A stretch of DNA of 64,000 bases from Tetrapyrgos nigripes (lineage: Eukaryota > Basidiomycota > Agaricomycetes > Agaricales > Campanellaceae). The stretch is from positions 124,001 through 188,000 of the forward strand of contig JAACJM010000097.1 in the NCBI GenBank assembly GCA_013368315.1. Reading direction: 5' to 3'. The first letter of the stretch is position 1, and each line of letters opens with the position of its first letter. Position numbers and translations under genes: made by a program. The notes beneath the pieces are model-generated. The model saw only the letters and a program-made list of their open reading frames with translations, was not told the DNA's origin and searched no databases. Positions 11,599-24,480 of this stretch are shown here, in pieces.

Positions 11599-12934
11599 TC
11601 AGTCAAGAGCCCAAAAACGAATGCATCCGTCAATGTCCGCAACAATCAACTTTCTGCCATCAGGAGTAACCAATGCGACCCCGCCTCTGGGAGAGCCCAT
11701 CGATTCAGGCCCATATCCATGCTGCCCCTTCTGATTCGTCTTCTCGTCGTAAGTGATGAAAAGACCATGACCATTGTTGAAGACCAACAGTCCCTTCGAG
11801 GTGTAAAAGAGGTTTCTAACCTCGTAAAACGCCTTTGAAGCCTCCATATCCATTCGCCAATGCTGTGTCTTCTCTCCGGTCAACAAATCAAGCACCCTCA
11901 CGATCCCTACACCCCCAGCAGCAAGCAACCTCCCATCAGGACTAAAAGCGAGACTCCGAACCCATCCATTAAACCCATCCAACGTGTGCAACAGCTGACC
12001 GTCCTCGACAGACCATACGCGGACATTGCCATCTCCAGCACCGACGGAGACAAGTTTTCCATCGGGTGAAAATGCGCCGTTCCAAGACTGAGTAGTCGCA
12101 CCGGTCAAAACCCGTACCTGCTGGCCAGTAGTAGCGTCCCAAAGTCGTACTGTCCGGTCCCAAGAAGAGGTAGCGATGATACTATCGTCTCGGCTCGTCT
12201 CGGCCCATATGACAGTGTCTGTATGCCCAATGAGCGAATAACGTTCCTGAAGAGTCGCAGAGTTCACAGCGACAACGGCATTTTGATGCCTTCTGAACTT
12301 TAGGAAGAACGACCCGTCGGAACTGAAAGGTCGTTTTTTTGATATGGCCTTCCAAGGTGTGACCATTTGATGATGCCTCGAGCGGAAGATACGTCGATAA
12401 CACGTCAAGAAAACCATTTTGTATCTTCAGCTGATCGATATCATCGAGTGAACATACACCTCTTTCCACCATTGTTTCAACAGCGGTAGAAGTTGCAGCC
12501 TTTGCGGCATCCGTGAGACTGTCCCAACACGAACCGGTATCCGTCAAATCCCAACATCTGATGCAACTAGTGTCCCTGCCATCACTCTGCACGTGAGTTT
12601 CCTCAACGAGGATTTTACAGTCCTCGCCGTGCCCAGGCTGAAAGGTGATGGAGAGAAGGGACTCAGGACGTGTCGGGCCGCGAAGTGCACGGATAAGCTC
12701 CAGTTTAGGGATATCGTAAATCAGAACATCACCGACGACAGAAACAGCCAGGAGACTGCCGTCATCCGAGTCGTTCAGAGCAATAGTTCTGACAGACATA
12801 TGTGGCTCCGGTTTTGAGAGGTCGAGAGGAACGGTTTCGTCTCCCCATTTCTCCGGATACCCTGGAAAGTAGGCTGCGGGTTGGCCGTCTTGGGAGAAAT
12901 CGTTTAACAGCGGGGGCGATGCCATGAGGGGCAC
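11599..12934 (-). pseudogene. WD40 repeat protein with one-base frameshift
   Basis: Diverged paralog of the intact WD40 gene at 51213-52589, on the other strand. The N-terminal part (MPLMASPPLLNDFSQDGQPA) and the C-terminal part align along their whole length with that protein. Shared motifs include QPA.FPG.P..WG, RCWDL, SSDGS, LQERY, TSSWDRTVRLW, RVWSV, LLHTL and AFSPDG. Four or more WD40 blades are visible, which form a protein-interaction propeller. The two halves lie in different frames. The shift is at a run of seven A on the coding strand (12334-12340), and six would restore the frame. This is either a real frameshift or a homopolymer sequencing error. There is no intron in the region and the rest of the frame is open, so damage is minimal. 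Confidence 0.8.
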
Positions 12935-13061
12935 TGGAGGGATGAAAGACAGAAGAATGATTGGTGTTGTCAGGACACAAAGATACTCATTATATGTCTC
13001 TCACTCACTGACAACAAGAAACCGAAGCCGCTGAAATGATGGGATCATATCCTCGACCGTC

Positions 13062-13740
13062 CTATGATCTAGGGCATTCCTTCATCATTGGGCACGCAAA
13101 CATGGCTTTCGAGTTCTGTGAGTGTTCTGCTTGAAAATTCAGGCAGATCCAGATAATTTCTGAGCATTCACTTATCGCCGTATCATATCGATTCTGATAG
13201 GAAGGACATATAGGAGCGCTGGGAGTATTCGACAGCGCGCTGTCCAACCTCTGCCTCGAGGTTTGGCGTCTTCGGGCAATGGTTCGGAAAATCTCGAACT
13301 CTTCAAAGAGACAGATTTCGTTCAAGGAGTCCACATAGATGCTGGATAGCAGGCGAGGAAAGTGACTGAGGGATACAAATGATAATTGTCATTGATGGCT
13401 CACAAACTTCCACTGAATACGTACCTCGGGTGTAGTCCTCGCCGTCCTCAAGTCTACCGTCTTCATCTACAACCGAAATTGCTCTCATCTCTGTTACCCG
13501 GCTTCCAGACCGTCTCACGACCCAAATGAGCGCATAGATCTTGTTGTTGGGGAAAAACTCAAGGAAAACGTTGGACCTTGTCGCAAATGACTTGAAGATA
13601 ACTGAACCCGACCTGCGCTCATGAGTAGCTCTATGAGCATACTGAGCATACGATAGGGAATTTTGAGAGGGAAAAGGAGATACCTGGGCAGTATTAGATC
13701 AGCTGGGAGCTCTGGATGTCTTTTTTGGATGTGTTATGGT
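13062..13740 (-). CDS. Possible spliced hypothetical gene
   Basis: Two minus-strand stretches have coding-like sequence. About 13426-13690 reads SGSVIFKSFATRSNVFLEFF and then VTEMRAISVVDEDGRLEDG. About 13190-13340 reads DSLNEICLFEEFEIF and RRRQTSRQRLDSALS. A GTACGT donor sits at the end of the first stretch, but I could not find an acceptor that joins the frames cleanly. No family recognised. Could be a small real gene or a remnant. Confidence 0.25.
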
Positions 13741-14137
13741 AGCTCAACAGAGCGAACTCGGCGGCCTGAGAAGGCTTGAGACGAGCATGGGTGTTGTTAA
13801 TGTTGGGTGATGAAGGAAGGCGTTAGGAAAGGCATTTGGAGCGTGGCTGCATAGCTACATCTGCATAGTCGTGGCGGTTAAGAGCAAAGGTGCAAAATAA
13901 CCTTCAACTGTCAGCTATATTCTTGTAAATCGACTCTTGATCCAAATGTTTCAAACACTATACATTACTACATATAATGATCACTAGCACTGTAAGTATC
14001 TGACCAAGAAAGCAAGTGATAGACATTTCGCAATACCAGCGAGACCAAACGGACAGACAGATAATCACAACTGGGTTACGTTGAAGGCTGGACTGTTACT
14101 ACCCTGCAAGACACAGATATCGATAATAACATAGACT
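13741..14137. other. Intergenic, no gene seen
   Basis: Spacer up to the left edge of segmental duplication copy A (14138). Nothing recognisable. Confidence 0.4.
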
Positions 14138-17100
14138 GTCCTCAGGGTATCTTTTAAGAAATACATAACCACTTTTTCCACTTTGGCCTTCTTTCCTTCA
14201 ACGAGACCTTCTCATCCTTCTCCAAGCCTTCTCAGACGCCGCAATTGTCGAACGATCCCAATCCGAACTCGGGCTGACCCACTTGCGGCGAGCTTGAGCG
14301 GAACCTGGAGCACTCAACCCAGGTGCAATCGCAAGCACTGCGTATTCCGATAAAGACAAGCCAGCTGCGTCATTGGTTGCGAGATTTTCAATCTGGTAGT
14401 GGTGGAAGAAACAATGTACGTCAGGACAGTTCTGCACTCGAAAGTTCGGAATAGAGTCAAGAGACACCGTACCTCTTGGACAGGTTCCACAACGTCTTGG
14501 CCACCGACTTGAGTGGGAGCCGGAAACACTCCTACAGTGTTAGTCTGGATGATGTTGGCGGCTCGAGCGATGAGTGAAGGATCATTGAGACGTTCACCTA
14601 ATCCAAAATTAAAACGTCAGGCCAAGTCTCATCATCAGTTCTCAAATTGCACGCACCGGCGTAGGCAGCCAACTTGGCATACCACTGTCAATAACCCAGC
14701 TGGTTAGTATGCATAGAAATTTGAATGAAAGTATTTGAAGAATACCTGGTTAAAACCACCACTGTTCCATGTCTTGCCGTACCGAGCGATTTTACTACAG
14801 CGTCAAATTAGCCCACATGTCATTAAACATCTCAAAAGTCAGACCCACTTACTCTGCGTCTGGTGCTGTATACAGCCTACAGAAATCCAGCCAAGCAGCA
14901 TCGAATTCTGGCTCGTCCGTGATAATGTCCATAGCTTCTATCAATAGTTCTCCACCTCCAAAGACCATAGTCAGATGATATCTGCGGGAAATAAAGTGTA
15001 AGACTTCAGGTTGCACTGCAGGGAAGGTAAGACAAACTTACGATCCCTCGCCCTCACCACCTTCATCAACCAAGTGAGAAGTAGCGGCATTCCATCCGAC
15101 AGCGGCTCCATTCCCAGTGAAAAGACCAAATTCGAAGCCACCAATGTCGCTCTAGAAAGGCCAAATAAGAACAGGCACAGAACGAACAGCCTAATCTTAC
15201 ATACCATTCCAATTTTAATCTTCTGCAACCATTGATCATCATTCTAAAATACGCATCATGAGTCTGCGAGTCCAAATGACTGGAAAAGAACTAGAAGGTA
15301 ACACGTACCGTCCTCTCCCACTTGGTGAACCAATTCCCAACCAACGTCACCCAATCAGGTCCAATTCTGAGTCGCCCGGGACCTTGTGGAGGTGGAGGAG
15401 GGAATACTTTTCTTAATGGGTCCCAAGTCATGATCGTTTTCTCCAGCTTGTAGTGAATAGTCCATTATATCGCCAACCAACTCGTCCGCTAGAAGGAGAC
15501 AGGGACAGTTTGACGGTCAGTACAGCATTCACGGGTTCTGCAGGTAGGGCGATGACACTCACTCGTCAGATAAAAGAACGGCCTCTTGATCGAGCTAGCA
15601 GCAACTCGAGCTTCCTTAGCACCATCTCCCCAATGAGATACGTTGTGTCTGCTTCCGAGACCAGCGAAAGGACCGGTATGATGAAAATCGACTTCGGAGA
15701 GATGTCGAGTTAGTGCAGATGCCATGTGGAAGACATCTGCACGACCGGTACGCATGAAAGACATCCAGAGCCATAAATCGGTTCCTAAGAGAAGTTGGAT
15801 GACCGGTCAATGAGAGGACTCGACTTGGATTATGATATAAGGTAGAGTGAAATATGACATACCGAGTTCTCCATTATCCCAAGCAAACCCGCCAACATCA
15901 TATCTCCAGGTATGCCTTGTCTGATCATAGGTATGCATGACGTCTCCATGATTCCAGAAGCCGTAGAAATTCCTCTGATCCACTTCCTATAAAAATTGGA
16001 ATAACTTCAGCAAAGGACGCCGATTAACAGACTCAGGCGAGACATACCTTAACATAAAAGTCCAACAACTCAGTCTTCTTCTGCTCGATAGCAGTCGAGT
16101 CACTCGTAGATGTATCGGGAAGATTCCATCTTCCACCAAACACTTTGCGAGACACGTAGAACTCTGGGTTTGCGACGATTTGAGGGATTTGGATCTAAGT
16201 ACATGGACGACAATCGTGGTCAGTGATCAGTTGAAACAGTCAACAGTCATTATCCCGAAGACGAAGGTATGACGAAACTTACATGTGTGGCAGCGAAATT
16301 CGCCAACGCATCTCGTGCCGGGGTAGCTGGTACAACATTGATCGTCACCTCGTATGAACGTCCAATACCAATGGGATTGGGGTCTGGGTCCCCGACGTCT
16401 TCATATGCAAGGTCGAGCTGATGAGAATGTGAGCTGGCATGTCACAATCTACAAATAAAGAGGAAACCATACACCATGAGGAACAGTATCATAGTGTCTC
16501 ATATCGCTTGCTGGTCCTCTAGGACTATAAGCCCACAAGGTCACAGTAGCATCGTCTCCTGCGGCACCGCGTATATCGAGACCTCGAGGGAATCCTTGCC
16601 AGAAATCTTGAAAACAAAAACAGAGGTTAATTAATCATCAATATCTTGTCCAGATCGCAGTTATAAGCACACTCAAAAACGTACGTACCTTTGAGAGCAA
16701 AAACCACACCACCACCATTAGCTCCTCCTACATATCCAACGCCTGCAGCTCGGTTTCCAAATCCAGCGTGTGGGATGAACGAGGCAGCTCTGCCAGCGTT
16801 GGTCCGTTTAGCGATGGTAAACTGGGAAGTAGATAGTTGGTCGAGTGTGAAATCGGACTAAAAAGACAGAAGACGGGATACACATCAGTAAAAACCCAAT
16901 CAAGAGACTGACAGTAATAATGAACGCACCCAAACTGCCAACTGATCAATTTCCGAGCTCACAGACGTCGGCCAAGTTGAGATGTCCGGTGTAGCTGTAC
17001 CATTGAAACTGAGCATTGAGAACTGGAGCCGTCGCGTCTCTCCTTAATCCAGACACTACTCGAACAGGTTCACCCCATATTCCTCCAGATGAAGAGACGA

Positions 17101-18502
17101 ATCGGACGTGTCGGTTGTAGAGTTCGTCGGAAAGGGGAGTAGTGAATGACAGGCCCTAAATATGTCATTCAGAAACTCAGTTATAAAAATATACGTTCCT
17201 TCGTGAAAAGACACTCACAATACCCTTGATGAAGTCCTTCGACTGGTCGCCGTCATATATGAAGAAATGAACCACCCTAATAGATGTACCTCCAGCCGAG
17301 ATATACAGTCTGGCAGTGAAGGGAAGGAAATCGTCATGCCCAGAGCCTGTGTATTTCCCAGTGACCTTGACAATGTCATTACGCAAAGATTAGTACTTCT
17401 TCATGACATCAAACACGAAAATAACACACCTTGAGAACAACCCTGACCGGCCCGCTTTGCTCCACGTCAACGGTGTCAACACGTCCTTGCATCCCAATCA
17501 CTGACGGCTTATCCCCAGTCAATTCTGGTTCATCTGGCGCGTCTTGTAGGTGTAGAACGAGAACACCGTTTTGGGCCTTGACGGAAGCGGCGAGCGAAAG
17601 TGAAGAAACGAGGGTGGTACCAGAAGTGTTGATTTGGGCTAGTGAAAGGCGATTGGCATTCAATCAGCTGAGAATGGAAGAAGACACACCTTGAAAATCC
17701 CCCGTGGTCACAGTGATCACGCCATCTGACTGAGAAACCGATACTGGGTTCTGAGGTTCTGCTGGCGTGCCTAGAAAAGTGAGTATTGTTAGAAGTATAT
17801 ATGCCTAATTTCTAGGGTCGACAAACCTGGAGCCAACGACAACCTATCAGAAAGTCCACTATCTGCAGGGAGAGCATGTCCAGTCCACTTCAAGCTCCCA
17901 TCAGGCCAACTTTATATGAACGTAATCACTGTCAGCACACAATGTCCAGATACCAAAACGACAACATCGACACGCACAAAGCCATAGGCCACGTCTGCAC
18001 CGGAATGCTAGTATTGCCAGCATTCACGGCAATAGGTGTCGTCTTGTCAATCTCTCCTTGCGGCCATGGGATTCCAAACGCAGCTCCATTGGGAGTGATT
18101 GAAGGTGCAGCACCGTCAACCCACTTGAGTGAAATAGGTTCGGAAGCCATTGGAAAGTGGACGTAAGCCTGTCCTCGCATTCATGGCGTATTTAAAAGGA
18201 GAACTTGGAGGGCTGGTAATATTGTTCGTCCGGAAATAAAAAAATGGATGACATGTTGGTCATGAGGTGATTTGAGATGAAGCTGAGGTCATTTTTGGTC
18301 GGTCCCTGAGCATCTTCGATGCGGTTGAGCATGCATATGGATGGCCATGAATGGCTCGAAGGAAAGATCAGCTGAGTCGCTTGCACGTCGGATGAACGAT
18401 TCACGACAGAAGCGACAACGGCCCGCCTACGGCCGCCGCGTACCGGAGGAGAAGAAAGAGTAAAAATAAAATAATGTAGCGTTTTCCTCGTTGGGGTTGA
18501 AA
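14138..18502. repeat. Segmental duplication, copy A (pairs with 43439-47809)
   Basis: 4365 bp, matching 43439-47809 in direct orientation at an offset of 29301-29307. It starts at GTCCTCAGGGTATC and ends at GGGGTTGAAA. Identity is very high; the differences I could see are a few substitutions and small indels, mostly in introns. It carries the whole PL26-like gene plus its 5' flank. Confidence 0.95.
14198..18180 (-). pseudogene. PL26-like rhamnogalacturonan lyase (PcRGLX/YetA family), copy A, frameshifted
   Basis: Intron-rich gene matching copy B exon by exon. N-terminus: ISLKWVDGAAPSITPNGAAF and FGIPWPQGE, the RIFT-barrel start of PcRGLX/YetA-like proteins. The middle has VIGMQGRVDTVDVEQSGPVR and RFVSSSGGIWGEPVR. 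The C-terminal toroid part has EVDQRNFYGFWNHGD, DNGELGTDLWLW and HNVSHWGDGAKEAR. Known family members are exo-acting rhamnogalacturonan lyases (PL26). Relative to copy B, copy A has one extra base at about 17006 (CCATTGAAACTG against CCATTAAACTG), inside the exon encoding NAQFNGTATPD, which brings an early stop. One base is also missing near the 3' end (about 14222), changing the last residues. No signal peptide is evident, so the parent enzyme may be intracellular. Confidence 0.8.
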
Positions 18503-18724
18503 CCCAGTCAAAAACGACGCCGACGGCTTCCGACAATTCCGACAGGAAACCTTGAGATCTGAGCTTGTCCGAGTTTTTCTGGATATTTCTGAGTATTTCC
18601 GATATTTTCTGTACAATGTATATGTCAACTCAGAAGCAACGCTTTGATGACACACGTCAACGCGTGTCGACCTGCTCGAGCTCACGGAGTGCGACGTGGA
18701 CTTAGACTCAGAGATTTTCTGTGA

Positions 18725-19798
18725 ATGTCACTGACGTCATCAATGTCATGCTGCCCCAACAAACACAGCATAAAGGCCCAGAATTCAGACGGGCCAAAAT
18801 TGGCTGATTCTCGGGAAATTTTGGAATTTGACAAGAATCAGACGTCAATTAGGTATGTCAAATTTTGTAAAATTTTGTACCTCTCATTCTCATCTCATTC
18901 TAGAATCAGACAAGCAAATTTATGGACTTGGCCATTTTCATGCTACTGTGACTGTTTGAGTGATGATGTGTCATGTCTTCTGTCTCTCACTTCCAGCCTT
19001 TTGCCTCTCTACTCAAGCAACCAGCCCAAATCCCCTCCAATGTCCAGGTACATTGAATGTGAATGTTCAAGATGCTACAAACTGGCTCCAGCACTCTGTC
19101 AAGTCTCGAAGAGTACTGCAAGACAACATCTTAAACAATATGGACCTGCACACAAGAAACACTGTGAGAACAGCAATAGAACCTGTGAAACGCCCCCCCA
19201 AGGCAATGGCCGACGTGAAGATGGTCTTGGTGACATGGGAAATGGCAAGCCTGATGTGGAAATGCATGGGGAGGACAGCCAGATTGATCTGGACCCAGAG
19301 GAACACATGGTACACTGTCATGAACACTATATCCCTCCTCCAGATGTCAACTACACTCCTGTTCCTATTCCTGGTGAAGTATATCCTGCAGTAGCTGCTG
19401 CTGATGAAGATACTCCACTTGTACCCCCTGCTTTTTCTGAGAGCACTGGAGTCTGTATTGCTTACCTCCAAGCAGTCCTGAACAACATACAGGCCAAGAT
19501 GGCTGTACGGTTCACCAATATGAACCTAGCCTTGACTATTTCTGCTCTTGAAGCCCAAAACTGAGACTTCAACCAGCCCCCTCTCCATTCTCCTCCCATT
19601 AAGACTCTTGCTAGTGTGAAGTGGCATCTTGGCCTCCACCCTGACCCTTGGATCATCCAGTATGCAGTTTGCCCAAATTGCTGGAAACACTTCATGCCTC
19701 AAGACCTTCAGGCACTCAATTCTTCATCATGTATTACTCCCAACTGCACCAGCATCATCTACAACAAAAAACACTTGGCAAATGGAGACACCAAATGA
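18725..19798 (+). pseudogene. N-terminal part of a DNA-transposon-associated protein, truncated
   Basis: One frame (TGA at 19562-19564, then open to 19798) encodes a cysteine-containing region (ECECSRCYKLAP, VSKSTARQHLKQYGPAH). An acidic Pro-rich stretch follows, and then IIQYAVCPNCWKHFMP. In my recollection this arrangement precedes Tnp2/CACTA-type transposase domains in many basidiomycete genomes. The transposase core is not here, and the copia 5' LTR begins about 160 bp downstream, so the element may have been cut by that insertion. The annotation is by resemblance only. Confidence 0.45.
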
Positions 19799-19958
19799 TC
19801 ACCTTTGAAGATAATACTGCATGTTTCCCTGATCCAGAGCTTACAACACATAGTCCGACACCCAAGCTTTTGAAAACTACTTGCTGAACAACAGAATACA
19901 CCCACTGGCACCAGCAACAATGATAAGTACATTATGACTGACATGTGGGACGGTAGTG

Positions 19959-20300
19959 TGTTGAAGTATGATGAAAAGGACACCGTGAATAGGAGTTGAC
20001 AAGTAGATGCATCACAGTTACTTATGGTTACTTATGGTCATTTCCTTTCTTTGTTTCCTTTCTCATTCATGGTCCACATGTAGGACAGTATATATACTTT
20101 TAGTATACCTTAGGACACCTCTATCTTCGCTACTATGAGATAGAGGTGAGCTACTAACTTTATATTCTTTCATTCATTCATACTGACATACCTAGATTTA
20201 TATTTCTTGTATCATTATCTAGGTACATATATCTATCTTTGCTACTATGAGATAGAGATTTATATTTCTCATATCATTATCTAGGTGCAGAATTCTAACA
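19959..20300 (+). repeat. Putative copia 5' LTR
   Basis: 342 bp beginning TGTTGAAG and ending TTCTAACA (TGTT...AACA ends). GGTTATGGGA follows directly, a plausible primer-binding site. It contains two diverged internal copies of a GCTACTATGAGATAGAG...TATCATTATCTAGG unit (about 20185-20223 and 20233-20285). No second LTR is present to confirm the limits. Confidence 0.55.
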
Positions 20301-20540
20301 GGTTATGGGACATAACATCGCATAAAATCAACATCGACATTAGAATTCCACCTACCAATCAAGTGCCACCATAGTTTCTTTCATCATTGTCTTTGTCCTG
20401 TGTGCTATCCATGTGTATGTGGTTCTGAGGCAGATCCCTCTGAAATTCCTGACCTGTCTGTCCCACCGTCTATCTCACTGTCCATTCCATCATCCATTCC
20501 ATTGTCTGTCCCGTTGTCACCATCTTTTCTTTCATCAATA

Positions 20541-21561
20541 ATGTCTACACCTTCTTCTGACACTACTCAACCCTCCATCTCTATCATCACCCTCAATACC
20601 TCACTTTTCAAACATGACCCTCTTTCAAAGGACCAGAGTCATTTCGCTTCATGGCAACGCCAATTTATTCAGACTTTGCGAATGAATCAAGGCACTGACA
20701 GCTACCTTGACAGCCATATTATTTGGCCCAATAAGGATTCTGAGCCTTGTGCCTACAGTAACTGGCATGTGAACAATGGGAGCATTTTGGATTTTATGGG
20801 TTTGGTCATTGATGAGGCGGAACAGGAAGTGATAGAGAATGCTGCTACTGCTGAGGAGGCCTGGAAGCTTCTGACACAGCGTCATGCTCAAGAGGCCCAG
20901 TCAAGCAGGTACAACTTATCCAGGAGGCTCTTGACATTTGTTATTCTTCAACAGAGAAGTATTCCACCACATCTTCCAAACTTACAACTCTCAATAAGTG
21001 GATTTGGGACATGGGTTCTTTGACTCTGGAGTTGTTCCTTTGTATTGTCATGATTAACTCTATGTCAACCCCAAGCTCTGCACCACATGGGAGAACGTTG
21101 CACAGTCACTTGCTCAGTCTGACGGGACCAACCCTGATCTAAAAGCAAATCCTACAGCCAAGAAGTATGACTCTTCAGATATCAAACGAGTGCTTGATAT
21201 GGCCCAGGGTCTCGTTGACTCTGATGCCAAGACCACTGACATTGTGTTGTCTTCCCAAACATCCCCGAAGTCCAATTCCTGTACCCGTCCAAATTCTCCC
21301 AAGTGCACTAACCCCAAATGCACTAAACCTATTGGTCATACCAGGGAATGGTGTATTTCACCAGGTGGAGGAATGGCTGGAAAGACAATTGAAGAGTCGA
21401 AAGAAGCTTGTTTGAAGGATTGTGAGAAGAGGAAGGGTGGAAATAAGCTGGGGGAGACGAATAAACCCAATTACCAAGTTGTCGAGAGCAATGGACACGC
21501 CTATATCATTGACATTGATAATAACACTGCATCCATGCTACTGCTTCCAGTTCCACCCTGA
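20541..21561 (+). pseudogene. copia gag fragment
   Basis: Gag-like N-terminal region (FASWQRQFIQTLRMNQGTDS, then AEEAWKLLTQRHAQE, UBN2-type) from ATG 20541. It is interrupted at 21023 and resumes in another frame with a zinc knuckle CTNPKCTKPIGHTREWC (C-X4-C-X4-H-X4-C) at about 21304-21354. Binds RNA in particle assembly in intact elements; non-functional here because of frame breaks. Confidence 0.7.
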
Positions 21562-21714
21562 ATTCGCAGCCTTGCTTGTGACTCTGTCAATTCAACAGAG
21601 CAGAGCGTGTTGAATACGAAGGATGTTAGCACTAGAAGATGTAAAGCATCAGTAGACTGGAGTGAGAGGAGGAGAACAGTAGATTTTGCAGGAATTACTT
21701 GTGAACCACTAAAT

Positions 21715-24480
21715 CAGAAAGCTCGCACCCAAATCTCCCTCATCAATTTCCCTTACATCTTAGACAGTGGAGCCACAACCCACATTTCCCCAGATTGTTC
21801 TGACTTCTTAAATCTCTGCCCTATCCCTCCTTGATCTGTGAAAGGCGTTGGTGGTTCTTTGATTGCTGCATATGGAATTGGGGATATCAAACTAAGGGCT
21901 GGAAAGTCTGCTCACATCATGTCCCTGAAGCCACTGTTAGGCTTATCTCCATTGGTTCCCTATCCATTCATTCCAAGATTGCCACCCACTTCAATGATGA
22001 TGGTGCTTGGACTACTCCAAAGAATAGCAATGTCATACTTGCTCATGGGACTCTATGTTTGAATTGCCTATACAATCTAATCCTCCATGCTGAAGCAGAA
22101 CATGTGTACCTTTCCCAAGACCCACCTCCAAGCACATGGCATGGGTGTCTTGGCCACCCTTACCAACAAATTATCGTTGATATGGCCAAGAAAAACTCAG
22201 TTGAAGGTATGCCTATTGATCTATCCAAACTCAACACGCATTCTAAATGTTGCCCCTGTACACTCAGTAAACAGGCCTCAAATTCACTACCAAAGAAGCG
22301 TGAGGATGATCATAAGGCTACCTGTAAACTAGAGAAAGTGTTCATAGATCTGACTGGACCCCAGGCTGTATGCTCCCGAACCAGGAATTATTACATTATG
22401 GACATAATAGATGACTTTTCAAGTCATCCATGGTCTATTCCCCTAACTGGCAAAGACAAAGCGTTTGAACCTCTGAAAGCTTGGGTTGAAGCAAGAGAGC
22501 AGGAGATGGATCTAAAGGTTGGTATCATCCAGATTGACAATGGCGAGTTGAAGTCTGAAGAGATGGAAAAGTGGTGCGAATCAAAAGGAATCACCCTGTG
22601 CTTCACAGTGCCCTACACTTCTGCAATGACTGGACACGTATAACGACTCCATTGCACTCTGATGAACAAGACTCAGGCAATGATGATAGCAGCTGAATTA
22701 CCCAATTATCTATGGGATGAGATATATCTCACTGCTTTGTATCTGCACTCTCTAACAACCACAAATCACTTGACAGGAAGACCCCTTCCAAATTATGGTA
22801 TGGGAGAAAACCCAATCTATCCCACTTATGTGAAATCAGGTGCCAAGCCTTTGTACTGATCCAGATGAACAATCCAAAAATCTTTCTGAGGTCATTCAAA
22901 TGCATACTAGTTGGATATGAACGCAATTCAAAAGCATACCATTGTTACCATTGGAAAAGTGGCAAGATAATCTCATCATACCGTGTTCAATTCATCAAGA
23001 GTCATCAGACTCAATGGCCTGACTCACCATCTGTTACCCCTATCATTCCAGAACCTCCTACTACCATCCCTTCACCATCTACCCCTATTGTTGAAGAAGA
23101 TGACATTGTCCCTCTACCAATTCAAAACCAAACTTCCATCCCCAATCAACTTCTGATCTCTGATCTGCCCCCTCAACTGATCAATCAACAGCCACCTGAA
23201 CCCAGAAGATCCACACAACTGACTGAAAAGAGTAATCCAGACTATGATGCCTGTACTCTGTATCAGAAAGTTGTTGACTCTGTTTGGGAGAGCACTCAAA
23301 GGACTGAGGCAGCCAAGGAAGAGAGGAAGAGGACCATTACTGCGATGCAGAATGAAGTTCCCGCAGTTGACCAAGAGAAAATGGACACGCCAGCATTGGA
23401 CAAATTGCAGGCCCTAATTATGGAGGCAGTGAAGAAGGAAATCAAACCCAATGAGACTCACCTGATACATGAAATTTACAAGGCGGTATGTGATGAGGTA
23501 CAAAACCTCCAGACAGAAGATGAGCCATGCACATGGAAGGAAGCCCAAGCATCTGGTGATTCTGCGAAATGGGAACATGCTCAACAGGAGGAATCTGAAT
23601 CATTAAAACATCATGAAGTTTATGATACTATACCACGCTTGGATGTCCCTGCAGGTACAAAAGTTTACAAAGGGCATATGGTGTTTACTATCAAACGAGA
23701 TGAGAATGGGAAACCTGTACAGTGGAAGGTTCGGCTAGTATTTAAGGGGTATGAACAAATTTTTGGTAAGGATTTCACCAAAACTTCCTCACCAACAGTG
23801 GGCATGGAATCCTGGTGCATTCTATTGGATATAGCTGGGAATTTAAGATGGGAAGCTGAACAGATCAATGTGAAGACTGCCTTCCTACACAGAGTGTTAC
23901 TGAAGAATGAGGTGCAGTATATAGAGATACCGCCAGGTTTCCAAGAACCTGGCAGGAGGATCATGTTTGGAGGCTAAAGAAGAGCTTATATGGTATGAAA
24001 CAAAGTGGGTGGATATGGAATAAGACACTCCATGCAGCAATGCTCAAATGGGGGTTCGCAGCACTCGGATGCAAACCTTGCATCTATTATCACAAAACAG
24101 CCACTGGGGTGATTATTACAGCTGTCCCATAGTTGGTGAAATCCGAAAATTACTTGCATTGGTATAGCTGTTCATTGTGACTGTGCTAAACATACATTCT
24201 CCCTGTCACAAACTGCCCTCATTGATTGTGTCATACAACAATTTGGACAGTACACATCTAACACCTCCATTCCTGACACTCCTATGAATCCAGAACTCAA
24301 AATGTGTAAACCTGATGTCGATAAGCTTACTCCAGTCCAAAGATCCAATCTTGAACGGTTACCTTATGCCTTGTTAGTAGGATACCTAATCTATCTAGCA
24401 GTATGGACAAGGCCCGACATTTCATATGCTGTTCAACAACTATCCCAATATCTCACTAACTATTCCTACCAGGTGAGATA
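21715..24480 (+). pseudogene. copia pol remnants (PR, IN, RT)
   Basis: Aspartic protease motif ILDSGATTHISPD at about 21756-21795. GAG-pre-integrase (TWHGCLGHPYQQII) at about 22135. The integrase core has MDIIDDFSSHPWSIP at about 22398 and IIQIDNGELKSEEM at about 22520. Reverse transcriptase from about 23530 (TWKEAQASGDSAKWEHAQQE, FKGYEQIFGKDFTKTSSPTV), with KSLYGMKQSGWIWNKTL at about 23973, and the thumb-region remnant PYALLVGYLIYLAVWTRPDI at about 24362. Stops separate the pieces. Confidence 0.8.

Larger units (their letters stand above)
19959..24480 (+). mobile_element. Ty1/copia retrotransposon, degenerate, 3' end missing
   Basis: Order: 5' LTR, gag, protease, integrase, reverse transcriptase, as in copia elements. 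Frames are interrupted by many stops and shifts (for example at 21023, 21561, 21834, 22643, 22859, 23977). The YxDD box of the reverse transcriptase is not found: the frame breaks after about 24130 and resumes with HCDCAKHTFSLSQTALIDCV at about 24175. RNase H is not recognisable and no 3' LTR was seen before the chromovirus at 25442. Confidence 0.85.
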
